NCBI GenBank assembly: GCA_021807445.1
Contig: JAKBCY010000004.1
Location: 1-41,179, forward strand
Length of the DNA: 41,179 nucleotides
Direction of reading: 5' to 3'
Source of the DNA: Pseudomonadota bacterium
GTDB taxonomy: Bacteria > Pseudomonadota > Gammaproteobacteria > Burkholderiales > Burkholderiaceae_C
The notes beneath the pieces were generated by a model that saw nothing but the letters and a program-made list of their open reading frames with translations, was not told where the DNA came from and searched no databases. The stretch's first letter is position 1; each line of letters begins with the position of its first letter. Shown here piece by piece: positions 28,607 to 39,118 of this stretch. The translations under genes were made by a program, and so were the position numbers.

Positions 28607-30898
28607 ATGCCCACCCCTGACGCCAAGGCCGAACTTCGCCGCGCGGCTTTGGAGTATCACGAATTCCCGCATCCTGGGAAGATAAGCGTCACGCCGACCA
28701 AGCAACTGTCAAACCAGCGCGACTTGGCGCTGGCATACTCGCCGGGCGTGGCCGCCGCCTGCGAGGACATCGTAAGCGACCCCAACTGCGCGGCGCGCTT
28801 CACTGCGCGCAGCAATCTGGTGGGCGTGATCACCAATGGCACGGCGGTACTGGGTCTCGGCGACATTGGCCCCCTTGCGGCCAAACCCGTGATGGAAGGC
28901 AAGGCGGTCCTGTTCAAGAAGTTCGCCAACATTGATGTGTTCGATATTGAGGTCAACGAGAAGGATCCCGAGCGCCTGATCGAGATCATCGCGGCGCTGG
29001 AGCCCACCTTCGGCGGCATCAATCTGGAAGACATCAAGGCTCCGGAATGCTTTCAGGTGGAACGGGAGTTGCGCAAGCGCATGCACATCCCCGTGTTTCA
29101 CGATGACCAGCACGGCACGGCCATCATCGTGGGTGCGGCGGTGCTCAATGGCCTGCAAGTTCTGGGCAAGCGCATCGAAAACGTGAAATTCGTGTGCTCC
29201 GGTGCTGGCGCGGCGGCATTGGCCTGCCTGCGCCTGCTGGAGCATCTGGGTCTGCCGCGCGAGCACATCTGGGTGAGCGATCTCGCAGGTGTGGTCTGGA
29301 CGGGCCGTACCGAGCTGATGGACCCGGACAAGGCCCGTTACGCACAGGACACCTCGGCGCGCAGCCTCGGCGAGATCATCAACGATGCCGATATCTTCCT
29401 TGGGCTGTCAGCGGGCGGGGTTCTCAAGCCGGAGATGGTGGCGCGCATGGCGGCCAAACCCCTGATTCTGGCTCTGGCCAACCCTACGCCGGAAATCCTG
29501 CCCGAGGAGGTCAGATCGGTTCGCGACGACGCCGTTATCGCCACCGGTCGCTCGGATTACCCGAACCAGGTCAACAACGTCCTTTGCTTCCCCTACATCT
29601 TCCGCGGGGCATTGGATTGCGGCGCCACCACCATCACCACTGAGATGGAAGTCGCCGCTGTGCGCGCGATCGCCGAGCTCGCTCAGATGGAGCAAAGCGA
29701 TGTGGTCGCCGCTGCCTACGGCGGACAGGAAATTGGGTTCGGGGCGAACTACCTAATCCCCAAACCCTTTGACCCGCGCCTGATCCTTCACATCGCCCCC
29801 GCCGTGGCACAGGCGGCAGCCGACAGCGGTGTTGCGGCGCGCCCGATTCCCGACCTGGATGCCTACCGGGAGCAATTGCAGCAGTTCGTCTATCAGTCCG
29901 GTGTGGTCATGCGCCCCATTTTTTCCATCGCACGGCACGCCAAGAAGAAACGCATCGTCTACGCCGAAGGCGAGGAAGAGCGTGTGCTGCGCGCCGTGCG
30001 GACGGTCGTGGACGAGCAGCTCGCGCGTCCAATTCTCGTTGGCCGCCCGGCAGTTATCGCGCAGCGCATCGAGCGTTTCGGGCTGCGACTGCACGAAGGT
30101 CAGGACTACGAAGTGGTCAACACCGACCACGACGATCGCTACCGCGAGTTCTGGCAGACCTACCAGCAAATCGCCGGTCGCAAAGGCATCACGCCGCCCT
30201 TTGCCAAAATCGAGATGCGCCGTCGCCTCACCCTGATCTCCAGCATGATGGTCCACAAGGGTGAAGCCGATGGCCTCATTTGTGGAACTTGGGGGAACAC
30301 CCACCTGCACCTGCATTACATCGACCAGGTCATCGGCAAGAGTCCCGGCGCCAAGGTGTACGCGGCGATGAGTGGACTGATTCTTCCAGGGCGTCAGGTG
30401 ATGCTGGTGGACACCCATATCAACGTGGATCCGTGTGCGGATGAGGTGGCGGAGATCACGCTGATGGCGGCCGAGGAAATGCGGCGGGTCGGCATTACCC
30501 CCAAAGTGGCGCTGCTGTCGCACTCGAATTTCGGCTCGAGCAACGCACCTAGTGCGCTAAAAATGCGCGAAGCGCTCGAACTGTTGCATGAGCGCGACCC
30601 CGGCCTTGAGGTGGACGGGGAAATGCATGGCGACTGCGCGTTTGATCCAGCCCTGCGCTTGAACATGCTTCCCCAGACCACGCTGGCGGGCGAAGCCAAT
30701 CTTCTGGTCTTTCCAAACCTGGATGCCGCCAATATTGCTTACAACCTGCTCAAAACAGCAGCTGCGAATAATGTGGTGATCGGTCCGGTCCTTTTGGGCG
30801 TGGCCAAGCCAGCCAATATCCTTACCGCCGCGAGCACGGTGCGACGCATTGTCAATGTGACGGCTCTCACCGTGATGGAGGCGAATACTGCACGTTGA
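28607..30898 (+). CDS. maeB: NADP-dependent malic enzyme (malic enzyme fused to phosphotransacetylase-like domain)
   Basis: [14 protein letters not shown]...[21 protein letters not shown]...; C-terminal PTA-like domain [18 protein letters not shown]...[18 protein letters not shown] and TAGAAT -10 (28556-28561). Confidence 0.95.
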   Translation: MPTPDAKAELRRAALEYHEFPHPGKISVTPTKQLSNQRDLALAYSPGVAAACEDIVSDPNCAARFTARSNLVGVITNGTAVLGLGDIGPLAAKPVMEGKAVLFKKFANIDVFDIEVNEKDPERLIEIIAALEPTFGGINLEDIKAPECFQVERELRKRMHIPVFHDDQHGTAIIVGAAVLNGLQVLGKRIENVKFVCSGAGAAALACLRLLEHLGLPREHIWVSDLAGVVWTGRTELMDPDKARYAQDTSARSLGEIINDADIFLGLSAGGVLKPEMVARMAAKPLILALANPTPEILPEEVRSVRDDAVIATGRSDYPNQVNNVLCFPYIFRGALDCGATTITTEMEVAAVRAIAELAQMEQSDVVAAAYGGQEIGFGANYLIPKPFDPRLILHIAPAVAQAAADSGVAARPIPDLDAYREQLQQFVYQSGVVMRPIFSIARHAKKKRIVYAEGEEERVLRAVRTVVDEQLARPILVGRPAVIAQRIERFGLRLHEGQDYEVVNTDHDDRYREFWQTYQQIAGRKGITPPFAKIEMRRRLTLISSMMVHKGEADGLICGTWGNTHLHLHYIDQVIGKSPGAKVYAAMSGLILPGRQVMLVDTHINVDPCADEVAEITLMAAEEMRRVGITPKVALLSHSNFGSSNAPSALKMREALELLHERDPGLEVDGEMHGDCAFDPALRLNMLPQTTLAGEANLLVFPNLDAANIAYNLLKTAAANNVVIGPVLLGVAKPANILTAASTVRRIVNVTALTVMEANTAR

Positions 30899-31052
30899 AT
30901 ACGGCGGCAGGCCCGCACACCAACCACGAGCCAACGCGCCCGGCGAGGGCGCCCCGCCCACACTCCGGCACTCCTGATCTCCGGCACTCCACGAGATGGG
31001 GGCCGGGTGGCCGGCCCAGTCCTTCGAACGATCAGGACATGGCAGGCTTCCA

Positions 31053-31075
31053 TGCACGTTGTGCACGATATGCAC
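31053..31075. repeat. Short direct repeat TGCACNNNN x3 with exact 9-bp period
   Basis: TGCACGTTG TGCACGATA TGCAC at 31053, 31062 and 31071. Confidence 0.7.
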
Positions 31076-31082
31076 CGGCGGC

Positions 31083-31102
31083 GCCCCATTGATGCATGGG
31101 GC
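31083..31102. other. Inverted repeat GCCCCAT-TGATGC-ATGGGGC (7-bp perfect stem)
   Basis: Direct reading. Confidence 0.7.
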
Positions 31103-31325
31103 AGGAGCGCCTTGTTGCACAAAAAATAGGCGCATTTCTTGCTTTCAGTGGTCAATTCCAATACGATTCGACTTTGGCGTCCAGCGTTGTCAATCGAAAA
31201 AACGCGTAGTACGGGGCTTGGCGAGCATTGCTCGGGCTGGAAGTGGGCCTAGCCTGTGTAATTGGGATGTCGTATCTCGCGCGACAGGCCGGCTGCGCTG
31301 AACGTCTTTTGCCTCATTCGCCCCT

Positions 31326-31838
31326 TTGACGAATTTTTCATTGGGATCAGCAGAGTCGCCAAAATTGAATTCCGTGCTCAGGCTAACCGCCCGTATCAAT
31401 CGATTTATCCAATCGAGATCGCACTCCACCCGGCATTGGACCCTTGGTGCGATCCTGGCGGTGGTGTCAGTGTGTACCTTCGCGGGCCCGTCAGTCCTTG
31501 GATGGAACCTGGCTCAGGCACGCGAGCACTCCGTCAGACCGGTCAATGCGCCGAAGGCGATCTCGGTTCGGCAGCTTCCCCGCGAAGCCCAACACACCTT
31601 GGTGCTCATTCGGCAGGGCGGCCCATTTCCATATGCCAAAGATGGCATCGTCTTTGGCAATTACGAGAAACTATTACCGCAGCGGCGGCGCGGTTATTAC
31701 CACGAATACACCGTGCAAACTCCGAGAAGCCGCGATCGGGGTGCACGACGGATTATCTGCGGGGGACCCAAGCGCACCCCTGACCTTTGTTACTACACCC
31801 ATGATCACTACGCAAGTTTCCAACCCATCGCTCAGTGA
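31326..31838 (+). CDS. Secreted guanyl-specific ribonuclease (RNase Sa / barnase family)
   Basis: GGPFPYAKDGIVFGNYEKLLPQRRRGYYHEYTVQTPRSRDRGARRIICGG...YYTHDHYASFQPI closely follows the RNase Sa core; hydrophobic signal-like segment LGAILAVVSVCTFAGPSVLG. Confidence 0.9.
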   Translation: MTNFSLGSAESPKLNSVLRLTARINRFIQSRSHSTRHWTLGAILAVVSVCTFAGPSVLGWNLAQAREHSVRPVNAPKAISVRQLPREAQHTLVLIRQGGPFPYAKDGIVFGNYEKLLPQRRRGYYHEYTVQTPRSRDRGARRIICGGPKRTPDLCYYTHDHYASFQPIAQ

Positions 31839-32247
31839 GGCCGAGGGCGGAGTCAATCTCAAAGCCCTGCGACCGAACATCGTGCAGTCGATTCGCGCTT
31901 ATCGCGTGCCTGCCCTCATGTCCGCCGCCCAGGATCTTGGCCAGCATTTTCTCTACGCCAATCTGGCCGAAGGCACGACGAAGCAAGAGGTCCTTGAGAC
32001 CGTTGCCCGGTCATTCCTGTTTCCAAAGCATTTTGGCAAAAATTTCGACGCCCTGCGCGACTGCCTCACGGATATGATCGCGGGCGCCGGGCCCCAACCC
32101 GGGTTCGTCATCGTGCTGGAGCAACTCCCCGTGACCCAGCGCTTCGACAAAGAGGCTCGGGAAACCCTGCTTGATGTGTTCCGCGATGCGGCCGATTTCT
32201 GGTACGAGAAGGGCGTGGAATTCCGGGTTTTCTACTCTTTTCTGTGA
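31801..32247 (+). CDS. Barstar-like ribonuclease inhibitor
   Basis: FLFPKHFGKNFDALRDCLTDMIAG...FVIVLEQLPVTQRF...LLDVFRDAADFWYEKGVEFRVFYSFL, with barstar-type NxDALxDCLTD motif; the ORF track merged this into 31444..32247. Confidence 0.9.
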   Translation: MITTQVSNPSLSEAEGGVNLKALRPNIVQSIRAYRVPALMSAAQDLGQHFLYANLAEGTTKQEVLETVARSFLFPKHFGKNFDALRDCLTDMIAGAGPQPGFVIVLEQLPVTQRFDKEARETLLDVFRDAADFWYEKGVEFRVFYSFL

Positions 32248-32252
32248 CCCGC

Positions 32253-32271
32253 ATGCCCACCCGGGGGGCAT
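32253..32271 (+). other. Hairpin after the barstar gene (ATGCCC-ACCCGGG-GGGCAT)
   Basis: 6-bp perfect stem directly downstream of the stop; no T-tract. Confidence 0.4.
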
Positions 32272-32398
32272 CGCGGGGCGAAGTTGAACCGGGTTATCGA
32301 GTGCGAAGCAAGGCCGCGTGTGCGCGACCCGCGCCTTGGTTTGGAGCGTGGTTCGCGGAAGCGGCATAGCGGGACGAACGAGAAGCCAAGCGCGTGGC

Positions 32399-33223
32399 TC
32401 ATACGGCCCGCGACTCAATCGCCGCGAGTTCCAGAGCCAGATGCACGTACTCGTCTACGCCGACCTCCTCGGCACGACGGTGCATATCAAAACGACCACT
32501 GTAACCACGCGCAGCCAGCCAAGGCTCCAAGCTGTGGCGCATCAGCTTGCGACGCTGGGCAAAAGCTGCGCCCGTCACTTCCTGTAGCCGCTCAGGGGCG
32601 AGACCGTGCAGTTCACCTGCTGCGCGGGGCAGCATGCGTACCACGGCCGAGTTGACCCTAGGTGGCGGTGAAAAGGCCTGCGGACCAACGTGCAAGATAT
32701 CCCACATGCGGTAGCGCCATTGCAGCATCACTGACATGCGACCGTAGTCGGCACATGCAGGCTGCGCCACCATGCGCTCCACGACCTCCTGTTGGAGCAT
32801 GAAGTGCTGATCAAGCACCTGTTCAGCCGCACTCAACAGATGGAACAGCAGCGGGCTGGAGATGTTGTAGGGCAAGTTACCAAACACGCGCAATCGCGCG
32901 CCCAGCGTGGCGAAGTCCAGCGCCAGTGCATCCGACTCAATCACCCGCACCCGCTCCGCCTCGCGCGCGCGCCAGCGCGCCGCCAGATCGCGGTCCAGTT
33001 CAACCACCGTCAGGCGCTGTGCGCGATCAAGCACCGGCCACGTCAGGGCACCCAGGCCCGGGCCGATTTCCACGAGCTCTTGCCCAGGGCGGGGATTCAG
33101 CGCGGCCACGATCGCGTCGATCACCCCAGCATCGGTCAGAAAATGCTGGCCAAAGCGCTTGCGTGCCGTATGGCCCGAAATTCGGGTCGGACCGTCACTT
33201 GGACGGCGCGAAGAGGGCGACAT
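32399..33223 (-). CDS. rsmA: 16S rRNA (adenine1518-N6/adenine1519-N6)-dimethyltransferase
   Basis: [19 protein letters not shown]...[17 protein letters not shown]...[19 protein letters not shown]. Confidence 0.97.
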   Translation of the reverse strand: MSPSSRRPSDGPTRISGHTARKRFGQHFLTDAGVIDAIVAALNPRPGQELVEIGPGLGALTWPVLDRAQRLTVVELDRDLAARWRAREAERVRVIESDALALDFATLGARLRVFGNLPYNISSPLLFHLLSAAEQVLDQHFMLQQEVVERMVAQPACADYGRMSVMLQWRYRMWDILHVGPQAFSPPPRVNSAVVRMLPRAAGELHGLAPERLQEVTGAAFAQRRKLMRHSLEPWLAARGYSGRFDMHRRAEEVGVDEYVHLALELAAIESRAV

Positions 33224-33254
33224 GGGCGAGCGCTTCAAAGGGGCTGCGCGCCCA

Positions 33255-34670
33255 TCACGAGTCCGAGCCGGGAATGCGCACATACGTGCGAGCGCGCACG
33301 TCCCTGACCAAGTTGTTAAAGTCTTTCGCTTCTTTTTGCTGCAGCAGAATGTTGCGCGCCACTGCGCGCTCCTGATCCTTCCCAAGGGGATGCTCGCGTC
33401 GATCCACGAGTTGCAGCAGCACAATCTGACCGGGCAACGCGATGGGCTCAGACACTTGTCCCGGGTTGAGCCGGTTCAGCGCAGCGTCCAGTGCCGGAGC
33501 CAACTGGCCCGGCAGCACCCAGCCGAGGTCGCCGCCGTTTTTCGATGTCGCCAGGTTTTGCGAAAGCTCACGCGCTTTTTCAGTGAATTGCACCTTGCCA
33601 GCATCGACAGCATCGCGAATGCTGGAGAGCTCCTTCGTGGCCGCATTGCGGGACTTGCTGCCGTCGGTGTCGAGCACGATCTCCCGCACATGGGCCTGCA
33701 TGGCACTCGTTTTAGGGCTCTGTGCGCCCTGTTCCGCGACCAACTGAAGAATGTGGAACCCCGCTGGACTGCGGATCACACCGGTAATCTGCCCTGGCTG
33801 CAGGCCCTCGATCGCATTCATGAACAGACTAGGCCACTGCCCGACCGTGCGCACGCCGAGATTGCCGCCGTCCTTGGCCTCGGGACCCTGAGAATATTCC
33901 GCGGCGATCTGCGCAAAGTTGCGGCCCTGGCGCAGCTTGGCCAGTGCGGCGTCGATGCGGGCTTTGGCTTCTTGGACCTGCCCGGCACTGGGCTTGTCTG
34001 GCAGGGGAATAAAGATCTGCGCGAGCTCGACCTGTGTCTGCGCCCCCAAGCTCTGCTTGCCACGGTTGGCGAGGTATTCATCCACGTCCTGGTCGCTGAT
34101 CGTGATGTGCGCGGTCACCTCACGCTCTCGCAGTCGCCCGATCAGGACCTCACGCTTGACTTGCTCCTTGTAATCGTCCCAGCCCAGGCCCTCGGCCTGG
34201 ACCTGTGCGCGAAACTGCTGCGGCGTGAGTTTGTAGCCGGCCGCTACTTGGGCAATGGCCCGGTCAACCGTGTCGGGTGAGACGGTAATGCCGCTTTCCG
34301 TTGCGAACTGCGCAAGCGCGAGCTGGTCGATGAGTTGATTCAGCAGATCGGCGCGCAATTGCGCTCGTGGCGGCATGCGCGCACCCTGCTGCGCAATCTG
34401 CTGCTCGGCCGCGCGCATGCGCAGGTTCAAGTCATACTCAGTGATGACTTGGTTACCAACGACTGCGGCGATACCGTCGGTATCCGGCGCGGTTGGTTGC
34501 GGCAACGCCGCCGCGGGCGTCGCGGGCAGATTTGGGGTGCGCAGAAGCGTCGGGGAGCCCTGCACGGCTGGCCCGGGCCCCGTCGTCAGTCCCAAGCCCT
34601 GGGCCCAGGCGGCACCGCTGCTCAGCGTCGCGGCGGCGAGAACGGCACCGCACAGAATGCGTTTACTCAT
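33255..34670 (-). CDS. surA: Periplasmic chaperone / peptidylprolyl isomerase SurA
   Basis: Signal peptide; [21 protein letters not shown]; two parvulin-like domains ([47 protein letters not shown]). Confidence 0.95.
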   Translation of the reverse strand: MSKRILCGAVLAAATLSSGAAWAQGLGLTTGPGPAVQGSPTLLRTPNLPATPAAALPQPTAPDTDGIAAVVGNQVITEYDLNLRMRAAEQQIAQQGARMPPRAQLRADLLNQLIDQLALAQFATESGITVSPDTVDRAIAQVAAGYKLTPQQFRAQVQAEGLGWDDYKEQVKREVLIGRLREREVTAHITISDQDVDEYLANRGKQSLGAQTQVELAQIFIPLPDKPSAGQVQEAKARIDAALAKLRQGRNFAQIAAEYSQGPEAKDGGNLGVRTVGQWPSLFMNAIEGLQPGQITGVIRSPAGFHILQLVAEQGAQSPKTSAMQAHVREIVLDTDGSKSRNAATKELSSIRDAVDAGKVQFTEKARELSQNLATSKNGGDLGWVLPGQLAPALDAALNRLNPGQVSEPIALPGQIVLLQLVDRREHPLGKDQERAVARNILLQQKEAKDFNNLVRDVRARTYVRIPGSDS

Positions 34671-36981
34671 AGTTTGCATAACGGCTGGGTGGAGCCGTGG
34701 GTTGGTTCAGCAGTTGATAACCGGGGATATTTTGCTGCAGGGCTGAAATCGGGTTATTGCCCAGGCGCGAGAAACCCGAGAGCTCGAGCTGGAACAGCAG
34801 TCGCGTGGCCGCCGTGGCCGTGGTCAGAGAACTGCGCTGCACCACGATACGCCCAACCCAGCACCCTCCGTCGTACTCGAAACCGATGAGGCCGTCGTTA
34901 AAGCGCTTGTCACGAATGCTGTAGTTGACCTGGCCCACGGAGTACCAGCGGCTGGCCAAATGCCACTGCCACGCGGTGTTGACGTATTTGAGCGGAATCT
35001 GCGTAGCCGTTGCGCTTTGGATCTGGTAGGCAAGATTCAGGGTCTCGAACGGACGCGGGTGCCACTCCGCGCTGAACGCGCCCTGCACCAGCTGCCGGCC
35101 CCGCAAGTTGTAATCCACGCCTGACGTGGCACTCCAGGTTGGCGAAATTGCAAGGCTCAGCAATGCATAGGTGTCGTTAAGGCCGGCCGGCACTGGGCTG
35201 CCTGTCAACGTCACCCGTTGCTCCCGCAGTAAAACCCGCTGCGCCAATGTCAGGCGTGCGTACTCCATCCCGGTTTTCGGATCGAGGAATCGGGTGCTGA
35301 CGCCACCGGTCAGGTTGTTCGCATCGGCAATGCGGTCGCTGCCTGAAAACACATTGTCCGTGTAGATCGTGGACAGGTTCAAGCCGAGAGGCGCACTGTC
35401 AAAATTGGGAAGATCCTGTTGATTGCGATAGGGCGTATAGACGTAATACAGGCGTGGCTCGAGGGTCTGCACGAGACTGCGCCCGAGTAGGTGCGTGTTG
35501 CGCTCGAAGACCAACCCCGAATCCAGACTGAACGTGGGCACGTTACGCACGGTCGAGCTCACGCCATTGGCCATGGGCGCATCCGTGTTGTAGTAGGTGC
35601 TGTTGAATGAAAGCTTCGGCGTGACGAAGCCCTCTGGGGCAATGAAGGGCCGTGACACACTCGGGTTGATGTAGAGCCTGTCGCCCGAGAGCAAGCCCGT
35701 TGTGGAGTTGGTGAATCGCGCCGCTTCAGTGTCAATGTTCCACTGCAGGCCTGTGTAATTTGGGCTGTGCCAAGTCCCGTACAGGCGCGGCTGAACGTTG
35801 TAGGGCACGCCGATTGGAGACGACGTGCTTTGCAAAGTCTGCCAGCTGTTGAAGCTTGCTTGCAACGATCCGTTGGCCTGGCTCCACGTAATCTGGCCTT
35901 GCTGTGGAAGGGTGCGGTTTGCAGCAATGACGGGATCCACGCCACCAAAGTCCCGCCACCAGTTGTTGTCGGACACGCGCTGCAGATTCAGGCCGTAGCT
36001 CACGCTGGGCGCGAGCGTCCCACCTTGCTGAAAGACTGCCGCCCAGCGCTGGGCTCCACCGGTGTGGCTATCCGAAGGCATGTAATCGAGGTAGCTGGTG
36101 CCGCCAAAGTTCGGCTGCAGCCAACGCACTTCAGCACTTCCCATGAAACCGCGGCGCAGCAGCAGGTGCGGCGTGAGGGTCGCGTCATAGTTGGGGGCAA
36201 TGTTCCAGTAATAAGGTTGCGCGTAGTCCAATCCGTTTTGGCTATCGATGCCAATTGTTGGCGGCAGAAACCCTGATTTGCGCGCGTCGGTGAGCGGGAA
36301 ACTGGCATAGGGAAGCGGCAATATCGTGGCGCCCTTGAACACCACGCGCCCGTCTCGTGCCACGCCGGTGTTGTCGCCAAGGTCCAAGTTGAGATGCGTG
36401 GCCTGAACGAACCAGTCAACGGGGCTTGCGGTACACGTGGTGTATGTTGCATTCTCGGCACTGACCACGTTGCGACTCAGGAATGTCACCACGTCGGCTT
36501 GGCCATGACCCTGGGTGCGATTGAAGTAATAGTGCGCATCCGGCATCTGTCCAGCGTAGGTATCGAGGTTGAACCGCAAGCTCGGCCCATTGAATACGTT
36601 GCCGTCACGGATGAGGCGAACGTTGCCCTGCGCGTCCACGGTGTCCTGCACCAGGTCGTCGCGCAGGCGGTCAGCCTTGAGGATCACACTGTGCTTGCGC
36701 AACTCCACCTTGCCGCGAGCACGTACTTCGATATCGGTCTGCCCCGTAAGTTCATCAGCCCAGATAAAAACGGGCTCGCGCAGCTGAGCTGCGGGCGAGA
36801 GGCGCTCAGCCAGACTTGGGCTCGGCACCAGTTGAAGGTGCTCAACCGGGGCGGCATTGCCCTGCTGCGCCTGGGCCGACGCCATCTCCGTCAGCGCCAT
36901 GCTCAACGCCACCACGATCAGCCGCGGTCGCAGCCGCGTGCGGCACAGCAAGCGGGTCGGGATCGACGAAACGATGGGCAC
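34663..36981 (-). CDS. lptD: LPS-assembly protein LptD
   Basis: VFIWADELTGQTDIEVRARGKVELRKHSVILKADRLRDD...; long OstA/LptD beta-barrel domain. Confidence 0.94.
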   Translation of the reverse strand: MPIVSSIPTRLLCRTRLRPRLIVVALSMALTEMASAQAQQGNAAPVEHLQLVPSPSLAERLSPAAQLREPVFIWADELTGQTDIEVRARGKVELRKHSVILKADRLRDDLVQDTVDAQGNVRLIRDGNVFNGPSLRFNLDTYAGQMPDAHYYFNRTQGHGQADVVTFLSRNVVSAENATYTTCTASPVDWFVQATHLNLDLGDNTGVARDGRVVFKGATILPLPYASFPLTDARKSGFLPPTIGIDSQNGLDYAQPYYWNIAPNYDATLTPHLLLRRGFMGSAEVRWLQPNFGGTSYLDYMPSDSHTGGAQRWAAVFQQGGTLAPSVSYGLNLQRVSDNNWWRDFGGVDPVIAANRTLPQQGQITWSQANGSLQASFNSWQTLQSTSSPIGVPYNVQPRLYGTWHSPNYTGLQWNIDTEAARFTNSTTGLLSGDRLYINPSVSRPFIAPEGFVTPKLSFNSTYYNTDAPMANGVSSTVRNVPTFSLDSGLVFERNTHLLGRSLVQTLEPRLYYVYTPYRNQQDLPNFDSAPLGLNLSTIYTDNVFSGSDRIADANNLTGGVSTRFLDPKTGMEYARLTLAQRVLLREQRVTLTGSPVPAGLNDTYALLSLAISPTWSATSGVDYNLRGRQLVQGAFSAEWHPRPFETLNLAYQIQSATATQIPLKYVNTAWQWHLASRWYSVGQVNYSIRDKRFNDGLIGFEYDGGCWVGRIVVQRSSLTTATAATRLLFQLELSGFSRLGNNPISALQQNIPGYQLLNQPTAPPSRYANYE

Positions 36982-37205
36982 TGGGAATGCAATAGAAACG
37001 GCGTGGGCAAGCCGATAGTGGGAAAATGCGGCGTAACGCAGATGCTGCAGGGCTCACAACAAATCCGCAGCCCGCGGCGCGCGACTGCCCGAATCATCAC
37101 GGCCGGCTGCAGGGCCCAAGCATGTAGCCGCAGCCTAAAATTCTTCGCGATTATAGGAAGCCCACCCCAACGGCTGGGCACACGCCCGCAATCCTTCACG
37201 CTTCC

Positions 37206-38348
37206 ATGGCCGACTTCCCACCCGCACCAACTCATCGAACCCAAGCCGCGCCACCCCTTGAGTCCCAAGCCGGCTTCAAGTCGCCGCATACGGGCGATGC
37301 TTCCGACGCTCGCATCCAGGCCATTTACGCCTGGCTCGCCACGGCACCCGCGGGGCTGCATGCCGATGCCGCGAGCTTGCAACCAGCGTCAAGCGATGCC
37401 AGCTTCCGCCGTTATTTCCGCGTGCACTTGCAAAAGCCCCGGGCGCGCACGCTCATCGTCATGGACGCGCCTCCGGGGCGCGAGGACATTCAGCCGTTCC
37501 TGCGGGTCGCCGCACTGCTGAGGGCTGGCGGGCTTTGTGCACCTGAGGTCCTGGCGAGCAACGTCGAGCTGGGTCTGGTGCTGCTGACGGACTTCGGCTC
37601 CACGACATATCTCAAGGCCCTGCAGGCCGCTCGTGCCGAAGGCGACCTGCCGCAGTGCCAAGAGCTGATGCGGGATGCGCTGAGCGCGCTCGTGCGCCTC
37701 CAGGGCATTGACGCACCCGACCTCCCCCTCTATGACGCAAGCCGGCTGCGCGCCGAGCTTGAGCTGTTCCCGCAGTGGTATTTGGCACGACACATGGGCG
37801 CGGAGCTCTCGCTGGCCGAGCGCAACGCACTGCAAGGCGTGTTCGGAACGCTTCTCGCTAACAATCTGGCCCAGCCATGCGTGCTCGTGCACCGCGACTA
37901 CCACAGTCGCAATCTGATGGCGCTTGAAGCCGGGCAGGAGCCCGGAAACCCGGGCGTGCTCGACTTCCAGGACGCCGTGCGTGGCCCCATCACCTACGAC
38001 CTGGCCTCGCTGTTGCGCGACGCCTACATCAGTTGGCCCGAAGAGCAGCAACTCGACTGGGCCATCCGCTGGTGGGAGCAGGCCCGTAAGACGGGCCTGC
38101 CGGTGGACACCGACTTCTCGCTCTTTTATCGCGACTTTGAATGGATGGGGCTGCAGCGCCACCTCAAAGTGCTCGGCATCTTCGCGCGTCTGTTCTACCG
38201 CGACGGCAAGGCGAACTATCTGGCCGAGCTGCCGACCGTTTTGAGCTATGCCCGGGCGGTGGCCGCACGCTACCGCGAGTTCGCACCCCTGCTGCGCCTT
38301 TTCGACCGCGTCCAGGGTCTCGCCGCGCAGACCGCTTACACCTTTTGA
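37206..38348 (+). CDS. amgK: Phosphotransferase, AmgK-like (sugar kinase of cell-wall recycling)
   Basis: DASFRRYFRVHLQKPRARTLIVMDAPPGREDIQPFLRVAALLRAGGLCAPEVLA...VLVHRDYHSRNLMAL...NPGVLDFQDAVRGPITYDLASLLRDAY. Confidence 0.88.
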   Translation: MADFPPAPTHRTQAAPPLESQAGFKSPHTGDASDARIQAIYAWLATAPAGLHADAASLQPASSDASFRRYFRVHLQKPRARTLIVMDAPPGREDIQPFLRVAALLRAGGLCAPEVLASNVELGLVLLTDFGSTTYLKALQAARAEGDLPQCQELMRDALSALVRLQGIDAPDLPLYDASRLRAELELFPQWYLARHMGAELSLAERNALQGVFGTLLANNLAQPCVLVHRDYHSRNLMALEAGQEPGNPGVLDFQDAVRGPITYDLASLLRDAYISWPEEQQLDWAIRWWEQARKTGLPVDTDFSLFYRDFEWMGLQRHLKVLGIFARLFYRDGKANYLAELPTVLSYARAVAARYREFAPLLRLFDRVQGLAAQTAYTF

Positions 38349-39094
38349 TGCGCGCCCTCATTCTCGCGGCTGGGCGCGGGTCGCGCATGCGACCGCTCTC
38401 GGACCAGAAGCCCAAACCGCTTCTGCTGCTCGCCCACAAAAGCCTCATCGCTTGGCAAATCGAGCGGCTGCGCAATGCCGGGATCACAGAGCTCGTCGTC
38501 AACACCGGCTGGCTTGGCGCACAACTTCCCGCTGCGCTTGGCGACGGCAGCGCCTTGGGCGTGCGCATCGAGTACTCCGTGGAGCCTGAGAACGCCTACG
38601 AGACCGGAGGAGCCATCGCGACGGCCCTGCCGCTGCTGGCAGATCCCGATCATGCCCCTTTCATCGTGGTGAGCGGCGACATCTACACCGACTATGACTA
38701 TGCCCGCCTGCAGGCTGCTGCAGCGCGCATTGCGGCCGACCCGCATGCCACCACGGCACACTTCGTGCTCACCGACAACCCGGCGCACCACCCCGGGGGC
38801 GACATGGCGCTGGGCCCGGACGATCGCGTGCGCAGGCTCGGTCAACGCCTCTTCAACTATGGAAACATCGGCGTGTTCCACCCCGCCTTGTTTGCCATGC
38901 AACCGGTGCGCCAGCCATGGAAACTGTTTCCATGGCTGTACGCCGAGGTGGATGCGGGGCGCGTCAGCGGCGAATACTACAGCGGGGTGTGGCACAACAT
39001 CGGGACCCCGTCACAACTCCAGTCTCTGGAAGCCGAACTCCTGGCCCACGCATCCCACCCTGCCGTCAGGGCAACATCCTTGGGACTAAGCTGA
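38348..39094 (+). CDS. murU: N-acetylmuramate alpha-1-phosphate uridylyltransferase (MurU-like)
   Basis: MRALILAAGRGSRMRPLSDQKPKPLLLLAHKSLIAWQIERLRNAGITELVVNTGWLG; overlaps amgK by 1 nt (TGATG). Confidence 0.9.
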   Translation: MRALILAAGRGSRMRPLSDQKPKPLLLLAHKSLIAWQIERLRNAGITELVVNTGWLGAQLPAALGDGSALGVRIEYSVEPENAYETGGAIATALPLLADPDHAPFIVVSGDIYTDYDYARLQAAAARIAADPHATTAHFVLTDNPAHHPGGDMALGPDDRVRRLGQRLFNYGNIGVFHPALFAMQPVRQPWKLFPWLYAEVDAGRVSGEYYSGVWHNIGTPSQLQSLEAELLAHASHPAVRATSLGLS

Positions 39095-39118
39095 CAATTG
39101 AAAGCATTGCAAAGATCC

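Noticed and set aside
31444-31800. Upstream extension of the barstar ORF (ORF track start at 31444)
   Set aside because: This part overlaps the well-conserved RNase core in another frame; barstar homology begins after ATG 31801.
32907-34280. 457-aa plus-strand ORF
   Set aside because: Antisense to rsmA and surA.
36394-37521. 375-aa plus-strand ORF
   Set aside because: Antisense to lptD and out of frame with amgK; no recognisable domain.
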